The position numbers and the translations under genes were made by a program. This document shows, piece by piece, positions 1 through 8,948 of a DNA stretch of 64,000 nt. Position 1 is the first letter of the stretch. Every line of letters begins with the position of its first letter. The notes beneath the pieces were generated by a model, which was not told the origin of the DNA, did not search any database, and worked only from the letters and a program-made list of their open reading frames with translations. This stretch comes from Sphingomonas sp. NFR15 (GTDB lineage Bacteria > Pseudomonadota > Alphaproteobacteria > Sphingomonadales > Sphingomonadaceae), in assembly GCF_900103265.1 (NCBI RefSeq), contig NZ_FMWX01000002.1:434001-498000 (forward strand), read 5' to 3'.

Positions 1-77
1 CCCGCCCCGACCCCAAAACAATCAAGGCTTGCGTAAATCGATAGGATGCTCGCCCTTGGAGCCGGAGCCGGAGGCGA

Positions 78-494
78 TCACAGCAGGCCGATCCGCCGGA
101 AGCTCGCCGTCTCGCCCGCTGCGAGTACCAGATGGTCGATCAGCCGCACGCCCACGCCGTCCAGCGCCCGCGCTAGCCGGCGTGTGAACACGCGATCGCC
201 TTCGCTGGGTGTCGGATCGCCGCTCGGGTGATTGTGCGCCATCACCACGCCTGCCGCATCGAAGGCCAGCGCATCCCCCACGATCATGCGAATCGGCAAC
301 TCGACCATGTCCGTCTCGTTCGATGGCCGAGTGCGTATCCCGAGCAACCGCCATTCGGGATCGACATAGGCGGACATCGCCACCTCGACAGGGAGATCGC
401 GGATCGGGGCGAACAGCGCGATCGCGACATGCTCGGCGTCGAGCCTGCGGAACGGCGCGCCCGGCGGCACATTGGGGGTCGATGGAGGCTCCAC
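78..494 (-). CDS. RadC-like JAB/MPN domain protein
   Basis: The product carries the RadC signature HNHPSGDPTPSEGD, the H-x-H-P-S-G...S-x-x-D metal site of JAB/MPN metalloproteins, followed by the usual helix and LIDHLVLA strand. It lacks the helix-hairpin-helix part of full-length RadC, so it is a short stand-alone JAB protein of about 138 residues. The role of RadC proteins is not settled; they are no longer thought to be repair enzymes. The start is uncertain: the frame stays open towards thyA, and I chose the GTG at 494 because the first predicted strand (HVAIALFAP) follows it. It is divergent from thyA. Confidence 0.75.
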   Translation of the reverse strand: MEPPSTPNVPPGAPFRRLDAEHVAIALFAPIRDLPVEVAMSAYVDPEWRLLGIRTRPSNETDMVELPIRMIVGDALAFDAAGVVMAHNHPSGDPTPSEGDRVFTRRLARALDGVGVRLIDHLVLAAGETASFRRIGLL

Positions 495-601
495 GTCTTT
501 GATGATGCCGTGTTCAGCGGCGCGTGGAAGAACACCCGTCCATTTTAGAGCCAATCCACATCGGCGGTGACGCGCGCGGCGCCGCGCGCTAGACCGCGCC
601 G

Positions 602-1396
602 ATGCAGCAATATCTCGATTTGATGAGGCGAGTCCTCGATACGGGCGCCGAGCAGATGGACCGCACCGGCACCGGCACACTATCGGTGTTCGGGCATCAG
701 ATGCGCTTCGATCTCGCGCAGGGTTTTCCCGTGCTCACCACCAAGAAGCTGCATCTGCGCTCGATCATCGTCGAATTGCTGTGGTTCCTGCGTGGCGACA
801 CCAACGTCCAGTGGCTACGCGAGCGCAACGTCAGCATCTGGGACGAATGGGCCGACGCGAACGGTGACCTCGGGCCGGTCTATGGCAAGCAATGGCGGGA
901 CTGGGCGACAACCGACGGCCGCCATATCGACCAGATCGTCGAACTGATCGAGCAGATCAAGACGAACCCCGGTTCCCGCCGCCAGATCGTCACCGCCTGG
1001 AACCCCGGAGACCTGCACGCGATGGCGCTCGCGCCGTGTCATTGCCTGTTTCAGACCTATGTCGCGAACGGGCGGCTTTCGCTGCAACTCTATCAGCGCT
1101 CCGCCGATATCTTCCTGGGAGTACCGTTCAACATCGCGAGCTATGCGCTGCTGACCCACCTGCTCGCGCAGCAGTGCGGGCTGGCGGTGGGCGAGTTCAT
1201 CTGGACGGGGGGCGACTGCCACTTATACTCCAATCATCTCGACCAGGCCCGCGAGCAACTGACGCGCACGCCAGGGCCGCTGCCGCGCCTCGAAATTCAA
1301 CGCCGACCACCCTCGATCGACGGTTACGAGTTCGAGGATTTCGTGCTGCGCGATTATGTCGCGCAGCCGCATATCAAGGCTCCGGTGGCGGTGTGA
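602..1396 (+). CDS. thyA: Thymidylate synthase
   Basis: This 264-residue protein has the length of the E. coli enzyme and its landmarks: [11 protein letters not shown] near the start, the catalytic cysteine C146 in LAPCHCLFQ, and [10 protein letters not shown] for phosphate binding. It methylates dUMP to dTMP with methylenetetrahydrofolate, releasing dihydrofolate. The stop codon overlaps the GTG start of folA, so the enzyme that regenerates the folate is made from the same message. Confidence 0.97.
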   Translation: MQQYLDLMRRVLDTGAEQMDRTGTGTLSVFGHQMRFDLAQGFPVLTTKKLHLRSIIVELLWFLRGDTNVQWLRERNVSIWDEWADANGDLGPVYGKQWRDWATTDGRHIDQIVELIEQIKTNPGSRRQIVTAWNPGDLHAMALAPCHCLFQTYVANGRLSLQLYQRSADIFLGVPFNIASYALLTHLLAQQCGLAVGEFIWTGGDCHLYSNHLDQAREQLTRTPGPLPRLEIQRRPPSIDGYEFEDFVLRDYVAQPHIKAPVAV

Positions 1397-1866
1397 TAAC
1401 GCTGGTTTTCGCCTCCGCGCAGAACGGCGTGATAGGCTGCGATGGCCAACTCCCGTGGCATCTGCCCGCCGACCTCAAGCGCTTCAAGGCGCTGACATTG
1501 GGCAAGCCTATGATCATGGGACGGAAGACCTTCGAGAGCTTCCCCGCGCCGCTGCCGGGGCGCCGACATATCGTGCTGACGCGCGATGCCGGGTGGTCCG
1601 CGCCGGGCGCCGAAGTCGCCCACACGATCGAACAGGCGCTGGCAATGGCCGGCGATGACGCTTCGGTGATCGGCGGCGCGGAAATCTTACGATTGTTCGA
1701 GGAACGGGCCGATCGCGCCGAGGTCACGACGATCTGGCGCGTGTACGACGGCGATACTCGTTTTCGGCTCGATCAGGCGCTGTGGCAGGATGCGCCAGCC
1801 GAATATTATGAGGCCGAAGGTGACCGCCCCGCCTACAGCTTCTTCACCCTTGCGCGGCGCCGCTGA
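1393..1866 (+). CDS. folA: Dihydrofolate reductase
   Basis: Read from the GTG at 1393, which overlaps the thyA stop (GTGTGA), the 157-residue product begins [15 protein letters not shown] and continues [16 protein letters not shown], the substrate and NADPH loops of DHFR, then MGRKTFESF and VIGGAEI. It reduces dihydrofolate made by ThyA to tetrahydrofolate in the cytosol. The frame stays open far upstream inside thyA, but that extension is a shadow of thyA and the DHFR fold starts at 1393. Confidence 0.95.
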   Translation: MITLVFASAQNGVIGCDGQLPWHLPADLKRFKALTLGKPMIMGRKTFESFPAPLPGRRHIVLTRDAGWSAPGAEVAHTIEQALAMAGDDASVIGGAEILRLFEERADRAEVTTIWRVYDGDTRFRLDQALWQDAPAEYYEAEGDRPAYSFFTLARRR

Positions 1867-1925
1867 CGCGATGCCTGCGCGACCCCACTGGCGCGCCTCG
1901 CCCCGCCCCCTTATAGCCCGCCGGC

Positions 1926-2855
1926 ATGGAGCGGCTTGACGGCAGCTCGGTGCTGCCGGCGGCTCTGCGCGGCGGCATCGTGGCGCTTGGGAATTTCGAC
2001 GGGTTCCATCTGGGGCACCAGGCCGTGGTCGGCCGAGCGATCGCGCGCGCCCGCGCCGAGGGGCGGCCCGCTTTGGTCGCGACGTTCGATCCGCATCCGG
2101 TGCGGTATTTCAAGCCGGACGCCGCGCCGTTCCGCCTCACCACTCTCGATCAGCGCCAGCGGCTGTTCGCCGAGGCTGGCGCCGATGCGATGATCGTCTT
2201 CCGCTTCGACGCGGCACTTGCCGCGCTGGGCGCGCAAGGGTTCGTCGAACAGCGACTGATCGCGACGATCGGGCTTGGCGGCGCGGTGACGGGCGAAGAT
2301 TTCACTTTCGGCAAGGCCCGTAGCGGCAATATCGAAGTGCTGGCCGACCTTGGGCGCCATCACGGCTTCTCGGTGGAGGCGGTTGCGCCGGTGACGCTCG
2401 ATGGCGAACCGGTCTCGTCGAGCCGCATCCGCGCGGCGCTGACCAGTGCCGATCCGCGCGGCGCGGCGCGTTTGCTCACCCGGCCGTTCACGATCGAGGG
2501 CGAAGTGATGCACGGCGCCAAGCTGGGCCGCACGATCGGCTTTCCCACCGCCAATCTCGACATGGGCAAATACTTGCGACCGAGCTACGGGATTTACGCC
2601 GTGCGCGGACGGCTGCCCGATGGCCGCGTGCTCAATGGTGCGGCGAACCTTGGCGTGCGACCAAGTTTCGATCCGCCCAAGGAACTGCTCGAACCCTATT
2701 TCTTCGACTTCTCCGGCGATCTCTATGGGCAGAGGATCGCGGTCGAACTGATCGAATTCATCCGCGCCGAGGCCAAGTACGATACCCTCGAAGCGCTCAC
2801 CGCCGCGATCGCCGCCGATTGCGACGCGGCGCGCGCGGTGCTCGCCCGCGGCTGA
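1926..2855 (+). CDS. ribF: Bifunctional riboflavin kinase/FAD synthetase
   Basis: The 309-residue product has an N-terminal nucleotidyltransferase domain (ALGNFDGFHLGHQ, then TFDPHP and the SSSRIRAAL loop) and a C-terminal flavokinase domain (GRTIGFPTANLD, NGAANLGVRPSF). The kinase phosphorylates riboflavin to FMN and the other domain adenylates FMN to FAD. It stands about 60 bases after folA with its own start and may share that transcript. Confidence 0.95.
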   Translation: MERLDGSSVLPAALRGGIVALGNFDGFHLGHQAVVGRAIARARAEGRPALVATFDPHPVRYFKPDAAPFRLTTLDQRQRLFAEAGADAMIVFRFDAALAALGAQGFVEQRLIATIGLGGAVTGEDFTFGKARSGNIEVLADLGRHHGFSVEAVAPVTLDGEPVSSSRIRAALTSADPRGAARLLTRPFTIEGEVMHGAKLGRTIGFPTANLDMGKYLRPSYGIYAVRGRLPDGRVLNGAANLGVRPSFDPPKELLEPYFFDFSGDLYGQRIAVELIEFIRAEAKYDTLEALTAAIAADCDAARAVLARG

Positions 2856-2996
2856 TCGCGATTTTGTTCGCGGGCCATGAAACCCCCGTGCCCCAGGAAC
2901 GTTCCGGCTCCGCACCAATCCGTGTCCGTGCCGTGAAGCGGTAACACAGGTGCGACATCATCGGCACGGGGCAGGCATCATCCAAGGAGACGCATC

Positions 2997-3425
2997 ATGA
3001 CGACCCGTTCCGGTTCCGCACGCTACGAAGGCTTTGGCAAGGACGGCAAAGGCCATGTCTCGACCCAGTCGGGGGTACTGTCCGATTCGCCCTACAGCTT
3101 CACCACCCGGTTCGGCGAAGAACCCGGAACCAACCCGGAAGAGCTGATCGCCGCCGCACACGCGAGCTGTTTCACGATGGCGCTCAGCTTCGCGCTGGCG
3201 CAAGCGGGCTATAGCGCGGGCACGCTGGAGACGACCGCGAAGGTGACGGTGGTGCAGGCCGATGGCGGATTCAAGATCACCCGCTCGGACCTCGCGCTCA
3301 CCGCGACGATCGACGGAATCGAGCCGGGCCAGTTCGAGAGCATCGCGGCGGACGCCAAGGCGAACTGCCCGGTCTCCAAGGTGCTCAATGCCGAGATCGC
3401 GCTGACGCATACGCTCAACGGCTGA
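2997..3425 (+). CDS. osmC: OsmC-family peroxiredoxin
   Basis: At 142 residues this matches OsmC. The two redox cysteines sit in the typical contexts HASCFTMAL and ANCPVSKVL, with the NPEELIAAAHA helix before the first. OsmC enzymes reduce organic hydroperoxides in the cytosol using lipoyl or thiol partners and are often induced by osmotic or oxidative stress. An AAGGAG ribosome site lies 8 to 13 bases upstream. A strong hairpin follows the gene. Confidence 0.92.
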   Translation: MTTRSGSARYEGFGKDGKGHVSTQSGVLSDSPYSFTTRFGEEPGTNPEELIAAAHASCFTMALSFALAQAGYSAGTLETTAKVTVVQADGGFKITRSDLALTATIDGIEPGQFESIAADAKANCPVSKVLNAEIALTHTLNG

Positions 3426-3438
3426 ACGCCTCGGACAA

Positions 3439-3479
3439 AGGTTGCGTGAACGGAACGTTGTCTGCCGTTCACGCAACCT
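3439..3479. terminator. Perfect 15-bp hairpin after osmC
   Basis: Bases 3439-3453 and 3465-3479 are exact reverse complements around an 11-base loop. No T run follows, so if it ends transcription it is not a canonical intrinsic terminator; it may stabilise the osmC mRNA end or bind a regulator. Confidence 0.5.
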
Positions 3480-3526
3480 CCGTCCGGCGCCGTGGTTGTG
3501 GGTTCATGGAACGAAAGGATACCGAC

Positions 3527-4060
3527 ATGCGCAAGCTGATTATCGCCGCCGTCGCGGCGCTGACGCTGGTTCCGGCGATCCCGGCCACGGCGCAGGACCG
3601 CCAATGGGATCATGGTCACCAGCGCCAGGACGACCGTCGCGGCCATGATGATCGCGGTCGCGGCGACTGGCATGGTGATCGCGATCGCGGCCCCGGTCGC
3701 GGGGATCGGGCCGGCTGGCGTGGCGACAACCGCGACTGGCGCCGGTTTCGCGGCTACGACTATAACCGTCCCGAGCCGGGCCAGCGCTTCTATTACGCCG
3801 ATCGCTATTACCGCGACGGCAGCTACTATCAGCCGCGCCGGCTCGGCCGGTATGACCGCATCTACCGTGGCAGCAACGGCCGCTATTACTGCCGCCGCTC
3901 GGACGGTACGACCGGCCTGATCGTGGGCGGCATCGCCGGTGGACTGCTCGGCAACGCGCTGTCGAACGGCCGGTCGAGCACGCTTGGTACATTGCTCGGC
4001 GTCGCCGGCGGCGCGGCGCTCGGCACCTCGATCGATCGCGGTCAGGTGGTCTGCCGCTAA
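3527..4060 (+). CDS. RcnB-like periplasmic protein with glycine zipper
   Basis: The start at 3527 follows an AAAGGAT site and gives a clear signal peptide (MRKLIIAAVAALTLVPAIPA, cut near ATAQ). The middle is rich in His, Asp, Arg and Gly with repeated WH/RGD-like runs as in RcnB-type proteins. The C-terminal part holds a glycine-zipper stretch (GGIAGGLLGNALS...GVAGGAALGTS) that could insert in a membrane. The role is unknown; an envelope or metal-homeostasis function is plausible. Two upstream ATG codons in frame exist but would place the signal peptide internally. Confidence 0.8.
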   Translation: MRKLIIAAVAALTLVPAIPATAQDRQWDHGHQRQDDRRGHDDRGRGDWHGDRDRGPGRGDRAGWRGDNRDWRRFRGYDYNRPEPGQRFYYADRYYRDGSYYQPRRLGRYDRIYRGSNGRYYCRRSDGTTGLIVGGIAGGLLGNALSNGRSSTLGTLLGVAGGAALGTSIDRGQVVCR

Positions 4061-4085
4061 GCGCGCCGCACCACCGGCCAAGCGG

Positions 4086-4120
4086 AAGGCCCGGCGAGCG
4101 ATCGCCGGGCCTTTCGTTTC
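4086..4120. terminator. Intrinsic terminator between convergent genes
   Basis: A 12-bp GC-rich stem (4086-4097 with 4102-4113) around a GCGA loop is followed by TCGTTTC. It lies between the convergent genes ending at 4060 and 4119 and can serve both. Confidence 0.85.
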
Positions 4121-4340
4121 AGAACAGCCCGCCGCCGATCATGAGACGCAGCGCGCAGAACACGATAAGCACGATATTGAGATTGCGTCCCGAGCGGTGC
4201 GACGAAAGCATTCCGAGCACCAGCCCGAACAGCGCCAGCGGGATCAACAGCCAGTTGAACCAGCCGAAAAACGGGATGAACCCGATGATCGCACCGAAAA
4301 AGACGAGCACGCCGACGAAGATCGAGAGCAGGTTGAGCAT
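4119..4340 (-). CDS. Small membrane protein, unknown function
   Basis: The product from the internal ATG at 4340 is 73 residues (MLNLLSIFVGVLVFFGAIIG...), with two strongly hydrophobic segments separated by FGWFNW and a basic SSHRSGRN turn before a third. Another in-frame start 12 codons upstream would add a hydrophilic tail. Short proteins like this are common in sphingomonads but no function is recognised. It converges on the RcnB-like gene. Confidence 0.65.
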   Translation of the reverse strand: MLNLLSIFVGVLVFFGAIIGFIPFFGWFNWLLIPLALFGLVLGMLSSHRSGRNLNIVLIVFCALRLMIGGGLF

Positions 4341-4494
4341 GATCGGCACGATGGCTTCACCCGCGCCGCAACGCAAGCGCGTGAGTCTTGGTTACGGGGG
4401 ATTTGACGCGTTAACCGCGATTGCGCGTTCAGTCTTAACCGAAAATACGTCATGCGCGCGCAGTGTCCTCCGCGGACGATGTCGGGAGTGTGGA

Positions 4495-5268
4495 ATGCGG
4501 TGTAACCGGTTGATCGCCATCATCGCGCTTGCGCTGGCGACCGTAGGCTGCGGCGCACGCACCGCTCAGCGGAGCGAGCTCGATTCGCTCGACAATCAGC
4601 TCGCCGACTCCGGCAGCGGCAATGGTCGCGATCCGGCGATGATGGCGGCGCTGCACGATCAGATCATGGTCGATCCCGCGCTCGCGCAACAGGCGAACGA
4701 CAATGCCGTGCGCCCGCCAAGCCAACCTTATTCGGGTGCGATCCCCGCCGACACCGTCGCGGCCGCCGCGAACGGCGCCAGCGGCAGAGGCGCTGACACC
4801 AGCGAGACGCTCAAATCCGCGCCGGCACCCAAGGCCGACGGATCGTGCCCGCAATGCGAAGCGGCGCGCCAGTCGCTGACGCTCGGCGCGCTGGCATCGC
4901 GCCAGAAGGACAAGCGCACCGCGAGCTGCGCAGGTGGGATGCGCTATTCGGCGCGCTGGGCGACACGGCTGCCGCCCGACCTGCCGCTGTACCCGGACGC
5001 CCGCGTCAGCGAGGCGGCGGGCGCCTCGGATAATGGATGCGCGCTCCGCGCCGTCAGCTTCGCCACCGCAGCGCCGCTTCAGCGGGTGATCGACTGGTAT
5101 TATACCCGCGCCTCGGGGGCGGGGTTTGCCGCCGAGCATGAAGTCGATGGCGGCCAGCATGTGTTGGGCGGCACGCGCGGCCGCGATGGTGCCGCCTTCG
5201 CGCTGTTCCTCACGGCGCGACGCGATGGCGGGACCGAGGTCGATCTGGTTGCGAACAACGGCAGCTAG
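4495..5268 (+). CDS. Putative lipoprotein
   Basis: From the ATG at 4495 the protein begins MRCNRLIAIIALALATVGCG: a lipoprotein signal with lipobox ATVGC. The mature part (about 240 residues) has an Ala/Ser/Gly-rich linker, one CPQCEAAR motif, and a C-terminal region with strand-helix pattern (LPLYPDARVSEA, LQRVIDWYYTRASGAGF) like periplasmic proteins that bind a surface or ligand. An AGTGTGGA stretch precedes the start. The frame runs further upstream, but that portion has no coding features. Function unknown. Confidence 0.75.
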   Translation: MRCNRLIAIIALALATVGCGARTAQRSELDSLDNQLADSGSGNGRDPAMMAALHDQIMVDPALAQQANDNAVRPPSQPYSGAIPADTVAAAANGASGRGADTSETLKSAPAPKADGSCPQCEAARQSLTLGALASRQKDKRTASCAGGMRYSARWATRLPPDLPLYPDARVSEAAGASDNGCALRAVSFATAAPLQRVIDWYYTRASGAGFAAEHEVDGGQHVLGGTRGRDGAAFALFLTARRDGGTEVDLVANNGS

Positions 5269-5328
5269 GCCAGGCACCGCATCCACCACACCGGTTCTCT
5301 TTCCGCCCAAACCGCGCTAACGGGCGGC

Positions 5329-5706
5329 ATGACACAATTTTTTCTCGTCTTTACGGGCGGCGCGATCGGCAGCGTAGGTCGGTGGCAGATTGGCCGTTGG
5401 ATGACGGCACTGTTCGGGCCGGGGTTTCCATATGGCACGCTGGCCGCCAATGTGATCGGCGGCTTCGCCATGGGCATCGTCGTCGCGACGTTGACCCGGC
5501 TGACGGTGCCGGTCGACAATCTGCGCCTGTTCCTCGCGACCGGTGTGCTCGGCGGCTTCACCACCTTTTCCACCTTCTCGCTCGACACGGTCACGATGAT
5601 CCAGCGCGGCGATCTGGCAACGGCGCTCGGCTACGCCTCGGTATCGGTGATCGGCTCGATGCTGGCGCTGTTCGCCGGGTTCTATCTCGTGCGAGCGCTC
5701 GCATGA
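5329..5706 (+). CDS. crcB: Fluoride channel FluC/CrcB
   Basis: The 125-residue protein has four hydrophobic segments and the FluC signatures GGAIGSVGRW near the N-terminus, NVIGGFAMG in the second helix, and GVLGGFTTFSTFS in the third, whose Phe and Thr residues line the fluoride path. It exports fluoride across the inner membrane as a dual-topology dimer. The stop overlaps the next start (ATGA). I looked for a fluoride riboswitch in the 60-base leader and saw none. Confidence 0.95.
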   Translation: MTQFFLVFTGGAIGSVGRWQIGRWMTALFGPGFPYGTLAANVIGGFAMGIVVATLTRLTVPVDNLRLFLATGVLGGFTTFSTFSLDTVTMIQRGDLATALGYASVSVIGSMLALFAGFYLVRALA

Positions 5707-6812
5707 GCGAGGTCCGCAAGGGCGAGGCCGACGTTCGCAGCTTCCGCGTCGAGGCCGACGACGACGGGATTCGGCTCGACCGCTGGTTCAAGCGGCATCT
5801 GCCCGATACGAGTTTCACGACCGTCGCAAAATGGGCGCGCACCGGGCAGCTTCGTGTCGATGGTGCGCGCGCGACGCCAGGCGACCGCATCACCACCGGC
5901 CAGACGATCCGCGTACCGCCGGCGGAACCGATCCGCGCCGACGCACCACAGAAGCGCGAGCGCCCGCCGCTGAGCGAGGACGAGATCGCCTTCGCGCGTG
6001 AACTGGTCATCTACCGCGATGCGCAGGCGATCGTCATCAACAAGCCGCCGGGCCTCGCCACCCAAGGCGGCACCAAGACGACCGAGCATGTCGACGGGCT
6101 GCTCGACGCCTACCAGGACGATTATGAAGGACGCCCCAAGCTCGTCCACCGGCTCGACAAGGACACCAGCGGCGCGCTTCTGATCGCGCGGACGGCGCGC
6201 GCTGCCGCCTTCTTCTCCAAGGCGTTCTCCTCGCGCACGGCCAAGAAGGTCTATTGGGCGCTGGTCGTCGGAGTGCCCTCGATCGAGGATGGCACGATCG
6301 ACCTGCCGATCGCCAAGCAACCGGGCTCGGGTGGCGAGAAAATGCACGTCGACGAGGCGGAGGGCAGCCCCGCCCGATCGCGCTACCGCGTGATCGAGTT
6401 GGCCGGCACGACCTGCGCGTGGGTCGAACTGATCCCGTACACGGGGCGTACGCATCAATTGCGAGTTCACATGGCGGCGATCGGCCACCCGATCGTCGGT
6501 GACGGCAAATATGGCGGTCAGGCGGCGTTCCTGACCGGCGGTGTCAGCCGCAAGATGCACCTCCATTCGCGCAATCTGCGGATCGACCATCCCGATGGCG
6601 GCGTGATCGACGTGAAGGCGGAACTGCCGCGCCACTTCGCCGAAAGCCTCAAGCATTTCGGCTTCGAGGAAATGTTGGGTGACAACATGCCGCTCGATAC
6701 GCCGCCACCGCCGAGCAAGGCGGTGAAGAAGCAGCAGGCGAAACAGCACGCCAAGACGGTGCGCCAGGAGCGCAAAGGCGAGCGTCGCCGGCGCGGCGGA
6801 CCGGCGAAGTGA
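5703..6812 (+). CDS. RluC/RluD-type 23S rRNA pseudouridine synthase
   Basis: The 369-residue protein starts at the ATG that overlaps the crcB stop. An S4-like domain (GIRLDRWFKRHL...) is followed by the catalytic motif HRLDKDTSGALL, whose Asp attacks uridine, then the PYTGRTHQLRVHMA motif. The C-terminal 40 residues are very rich in Lys and Arg (QQAKQHAKTVRQERKGERRR), an RNA-binding tail often seen in sphingomonad copies. It modifies uridines in large-subunit rRNA; which sites cannot be told from sequence alone. Confidence 0.92.
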   Translation: MSEVRKGEADVRSFRVEADDDGIRLDRWFKRHLPDTSFTTVAKWARTGQLRVDGARATPGDRITTGQTIRVPPAEPIRADAPQKRERPPLSEDEIAFARELVIYRDAQAIVINKPPGLATQGGTKTTEHVDGLLDAYQDDYEGRPKLVHRLDKDTSGALLIARTARAAAFFSKAFSSRTAKKVYWALVVGVPSIEDGTIDLPIAKQPGSGGEKMHVDEAEGSPARSRYRVIELAGTTCAWVELIPYTGRTHQLRVHMAAIGHPIVGDGKYGGQAAFLTGGVSRKMHLHSRNLRIDHPDGGVIDVKAELPRHFAESLKHFGFEEMLGDNMPLDTPPPPSKAVKKQQAKQHAKTVRQERKGERRRRGGPAK

Positions 6813-7255
6813 GCGGCCTCTATCTCGATGATCTCACGCCCGGCGATGCGTGGCATGGTACGCCTTTCGAGATCGAGGAAGCGGACGTGGTGCGGTTCGC
6901 CCGCGAATATGACGCGCAGCCGATGCATATCGACACGGAAGCGGCGGCGGTGGGGCGGTTTGGCGGCCTGATCGCGAGCGGCTGGCACGTCGCTGCGCTG
7001 GTGATGCGCGACTTCATCGCCAACAATCCCTTCGGCGACACGCCGCTGCTCGGCATCGGAATTGACGAGTTGCGCTGGCTCAGGCCGGTGCGGCCGGGCG
7101 ACATACTGACCGCGCGGCGCGAGATCGTCGCCGTGCAGCGGTCGAGCAGCAAGCCGGTCGGTACGGTGACGTTGCGTACCACGGTAACCAACCAGCATGG
7201 CGAAACCGTGCTGAGTATGAACACGCTGATGCAGTTTCCTGCGCGGCCCGCTTGA
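6809..7255 (+). CDS. MaoC-family dehydratase
   Basis: A GTG start overlaps the stop of the pseudouridine synthase gene. The 148-residue hot-dog protein has the (R)-hydratase pattern FAREYDAQPMHID with the catalytic Asp/His pair, then GLIASGWHVAALVMR and LRPVRPGDILTARREI. Such enzymes hydrate enoyl-CoA or related thioesters. The pathway is not given by the neighbours. Confidence 0.88.
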   Translation: MSGLYLDDLTPGDAWHGTPFEIEEADVVRFAREYDAQPMHIDTEAAAVGRFGGLIASGWHVAALVMRDFIANNPFGDTPLLGIGIDELRWLRPVRPGDILTARREIVAVQRSSSKPVGTVTLRTTVTNQHGETVLSMNTLMQFPARPA

Positions 7256-7313
7256 TGCACGCCGAACACGTCCTTCGCTGCCGGCACGGCGCCCCACAGC
7301 GGGCGCCGAACCC

Positions 7314-7970
7314 ATGAACCGCCTTGCGCTGTTCGATTGCGACGGCACGCTTGTGGATAGCCAAGCGAACATCTGCCGCGCGGTGGAAGACACGTTCGCG
7401 CTGCACCGGCTCGACGTGCCGCCTCGCGACATGATCCGGCGCATTGTCGGCCTCAGTCTGGTCGAAGCGATGCAGGCGCTTTTGCCCGACGCAGAGCCGG
7501 CGCGTCACCATGTACTCGCCGCCGACTATAAAGCGCGCTTCTTCGAAATGCGCAGCACCGGCGCGCTTGCCGACGAGCCGTTGTTCGATGGGATCGCCGA
7601 GGCGCTCGACGAGCTTGAGGCGGACGGCTGGCTGTTCGGCGTCGCGACCGGCAAGTCCGATCGGGGCCTCGCGCACATTCTGGCGGCGCACGGGCTGACC
7701 ACGCGTTTCATCACGCTCCAGACCGCAGATCGCCACCCGTCCAAACCGCACCCGTCGATGATCGAACAGGCGATCGCCGAGGCCGGCGCGGCCCCGGAAA
7801 CGACGGTGATGATCGGCGACACGAGCTACGACATGCTGATGGCGCGCGCCGCCGGGACGCGCGCGCTCGGCGTCGGCTGGGGCTATCATCCGCCGCATGA
7901 GCTGCACGCGGCGGGCGCCCACGCGGTCGCGCGCGAAGTACCGGCGCTGGGTGGGCTGATGACGGCATGA
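7314..7970 (+). CDS. HAD-family phosphatase (phosphoglycolate phosphatase-like)
   Basis: The 218-residue protein opens with the nucleophile motif LFDCDGTLVDS, has an alpha-helical cap, GVATGKSDRG (motif II Thr), the Lys in PSKPHPSM (motif III) and MIGDTSYDMLMARAA (motif IV). It resembles Gph-type phosphatases. It is coupled by an ATGA overlap to the next small gene. Substrate unknown. Confidence 0.9.
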   Translation: MNRLALFDCDGTLVDSQANICRAVEDTFALHRLDVPPRDMIRRIVGLSLVEAMQALLPDAEPARHHVLAADYKARFFEMRSTGALADEPLFDGIAEALDELEADGWLFGVATGKSDRGLAHILAAHGLTTRFITLQTADRHPSKPHPSMIEQAIAEAGAAPETTVMIGDTSYDMLMARAAGTRALGVGWGYHPPHELHAAGAHAVAREVPALGGLMTA

Positions 7971-8173
7971 GGGACGACGCGAAACACTGGCTCATCCTTG
8001 TGAGCGCGCGGCTCGCGGCGACTGCCGGCGCCGTGTTCGGCCTGGTCCTGATCGCACGTGCCGATGCGGCAGTCCCCAAGATCATCGGCACGGCGCTCGT
8101 GCTGTCGGCGCTCTTCATGATGGCGGTGGTGCCGCGCGCGCTCGCGCGGCGCTGGCGGACGCCCCCCGAATGA
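7967..8173 (+). CDS. Small two-helix membrane protein
   Basis: The 68-residue product has two hydrophobic stretches (LVSARLAATAGAVFGLVLI and IIGTALVLSALFMMAVV) and a basic C-terminus. It is coupled on both sides by four-base overlaps, between the HAD phosphatase and the ATP12 chaperone. This small protein is often found beside ATP12 in this group of bacteria. Its function is unknown. Confidence 0.75.
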   Translation: MRDDAKHWLILVSARLAATAGAVFGLVLIARADAAVPKIIGTALVLSALFMMAVVPRALARRWRTPPE

Positions 8174-8868
8174 AGCGGTTCTGGAAAGAGGTGCGTGTAG
8201 ATGCCGAGCGGGGCGTGCGTCTCGACGGCAAACCGCTGCGCACGCCCGGACGCACGCCGCTGCTGTTAGCGACGGAGGCGCTTGCCGAAGCGGTCGCCGA
8301 GGAATGGCGCGCGTGCGGCGAAACGGTCAATCCCGGCGCGATGCCGCTGACCGGTCTCGCCAATGCCGCGATCGACCGGATCGCGCCGGATCCGGCGCTG
8401 TTCGCGGCGGGGCTTGCCGCGTACGGCGAGAGCGACCTGCTCTGCTATCGCGCCGACGAACCCGAGGAACTCGCCGCGCGGCAAGCCGCGGCTTGGGACC
8501 CGCTGCTCGACTGGGCGCGTCACCGCTACGACGTGCATTTCGAGATCGTCGCCGGCATCATGCACCGCGCACAACCCCCGGCGACGCTGGCGCGGCTCGG
8601 CGAGGCGGTCGCCGCGCGGGGCCCGTTTGAACTGGCGGCGCTGTCGCCGATCGTGACGATCAGCGGCTCGCTGGTCGCGGCGCTCGCGCTGATCGAAGGC
8701 GCCGCCGATGCCGAGGCCGTGTGGACCGCCGCGATCGTCGATGAGACGTTTCAGGCCGATCGCTGGGGCCGTGATCCGCTCGCGGAAGACGCCCGCGCGA
8801 CCCGGCGGCGCGATTTCGATGCCGGCGTCCGGCTGCTGGCCCTTCTGTCCCCGGCCCGTTCGTCCTGA
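8170..8868 (+). CDS. ATP12-family F1-ATPase assembly chaperone
   Basis: The 232-residue protein matches ATP12: WKEVRVDAERGVRLDGKPLRTPGR at the start (read in two parts here), ALAEAVAEEW, MPLTGLANAAID, LLCYRADEPEEL, and the C-terminal VDETFQADRWGRD. ATP12 binds the F1 alpha subunit during ATP synthase assembly in mitochondria and alphaproteobacteria. The gene is the last of the coupled run starting at crcB. Confidence 0.92.
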   Translation: MKRFWKEVRVDAERGVRLDGKPLRTPGRTPLLLATEALAEAVAEEWRACGETVNPGAMPLTGLANAAIDRIAPDPALFAAGLAAYGESDLLCYRADEPEELAARQAAAWDPLLDWARHRYDVHFEIVAGIMHRAQPPATLARLGEAVAARGPFELAALSPIVTISGSLVAALALIEGAADAEAVWTAAIVDETFQADRWGRDPLAEDARATRRRDFDAGVRLLALLSPARSS

Positions 8869-8910
8869 CCATCGTCCAACGGCCGCACCGCGCGCCGTAC
8901 TTTGGGGAAC

Positions 8911-8938
8911 GTGCTTCGACTTCGCTCAGCACGAACGG
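8911..8938. repeat. Half-copy of a sphingomonad intergenic repeat
   Basis: This stretch (GTGCTTCGACTTCGCTCAGC followed by ACGAACGG) equals one arm of the larger inverted repeats at 15731-15818, 16365-16435 and 20908-20983. It lies between convergent ATP12 and gmk. Confidence 0.8.
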
Positions 8939-8948
8939 CGCATGATTT

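Noticed and set aside
1..77. Possible gene at the very start of the window
   Set aside because: No frame with a recognisable product is visible in this short stretch.
5269..5328. Possible fluoride riboswitch before crcB
   Set aside because: The leader is only about 60 bases and I could not find the conserved riboswitch core or its pseudoknot.
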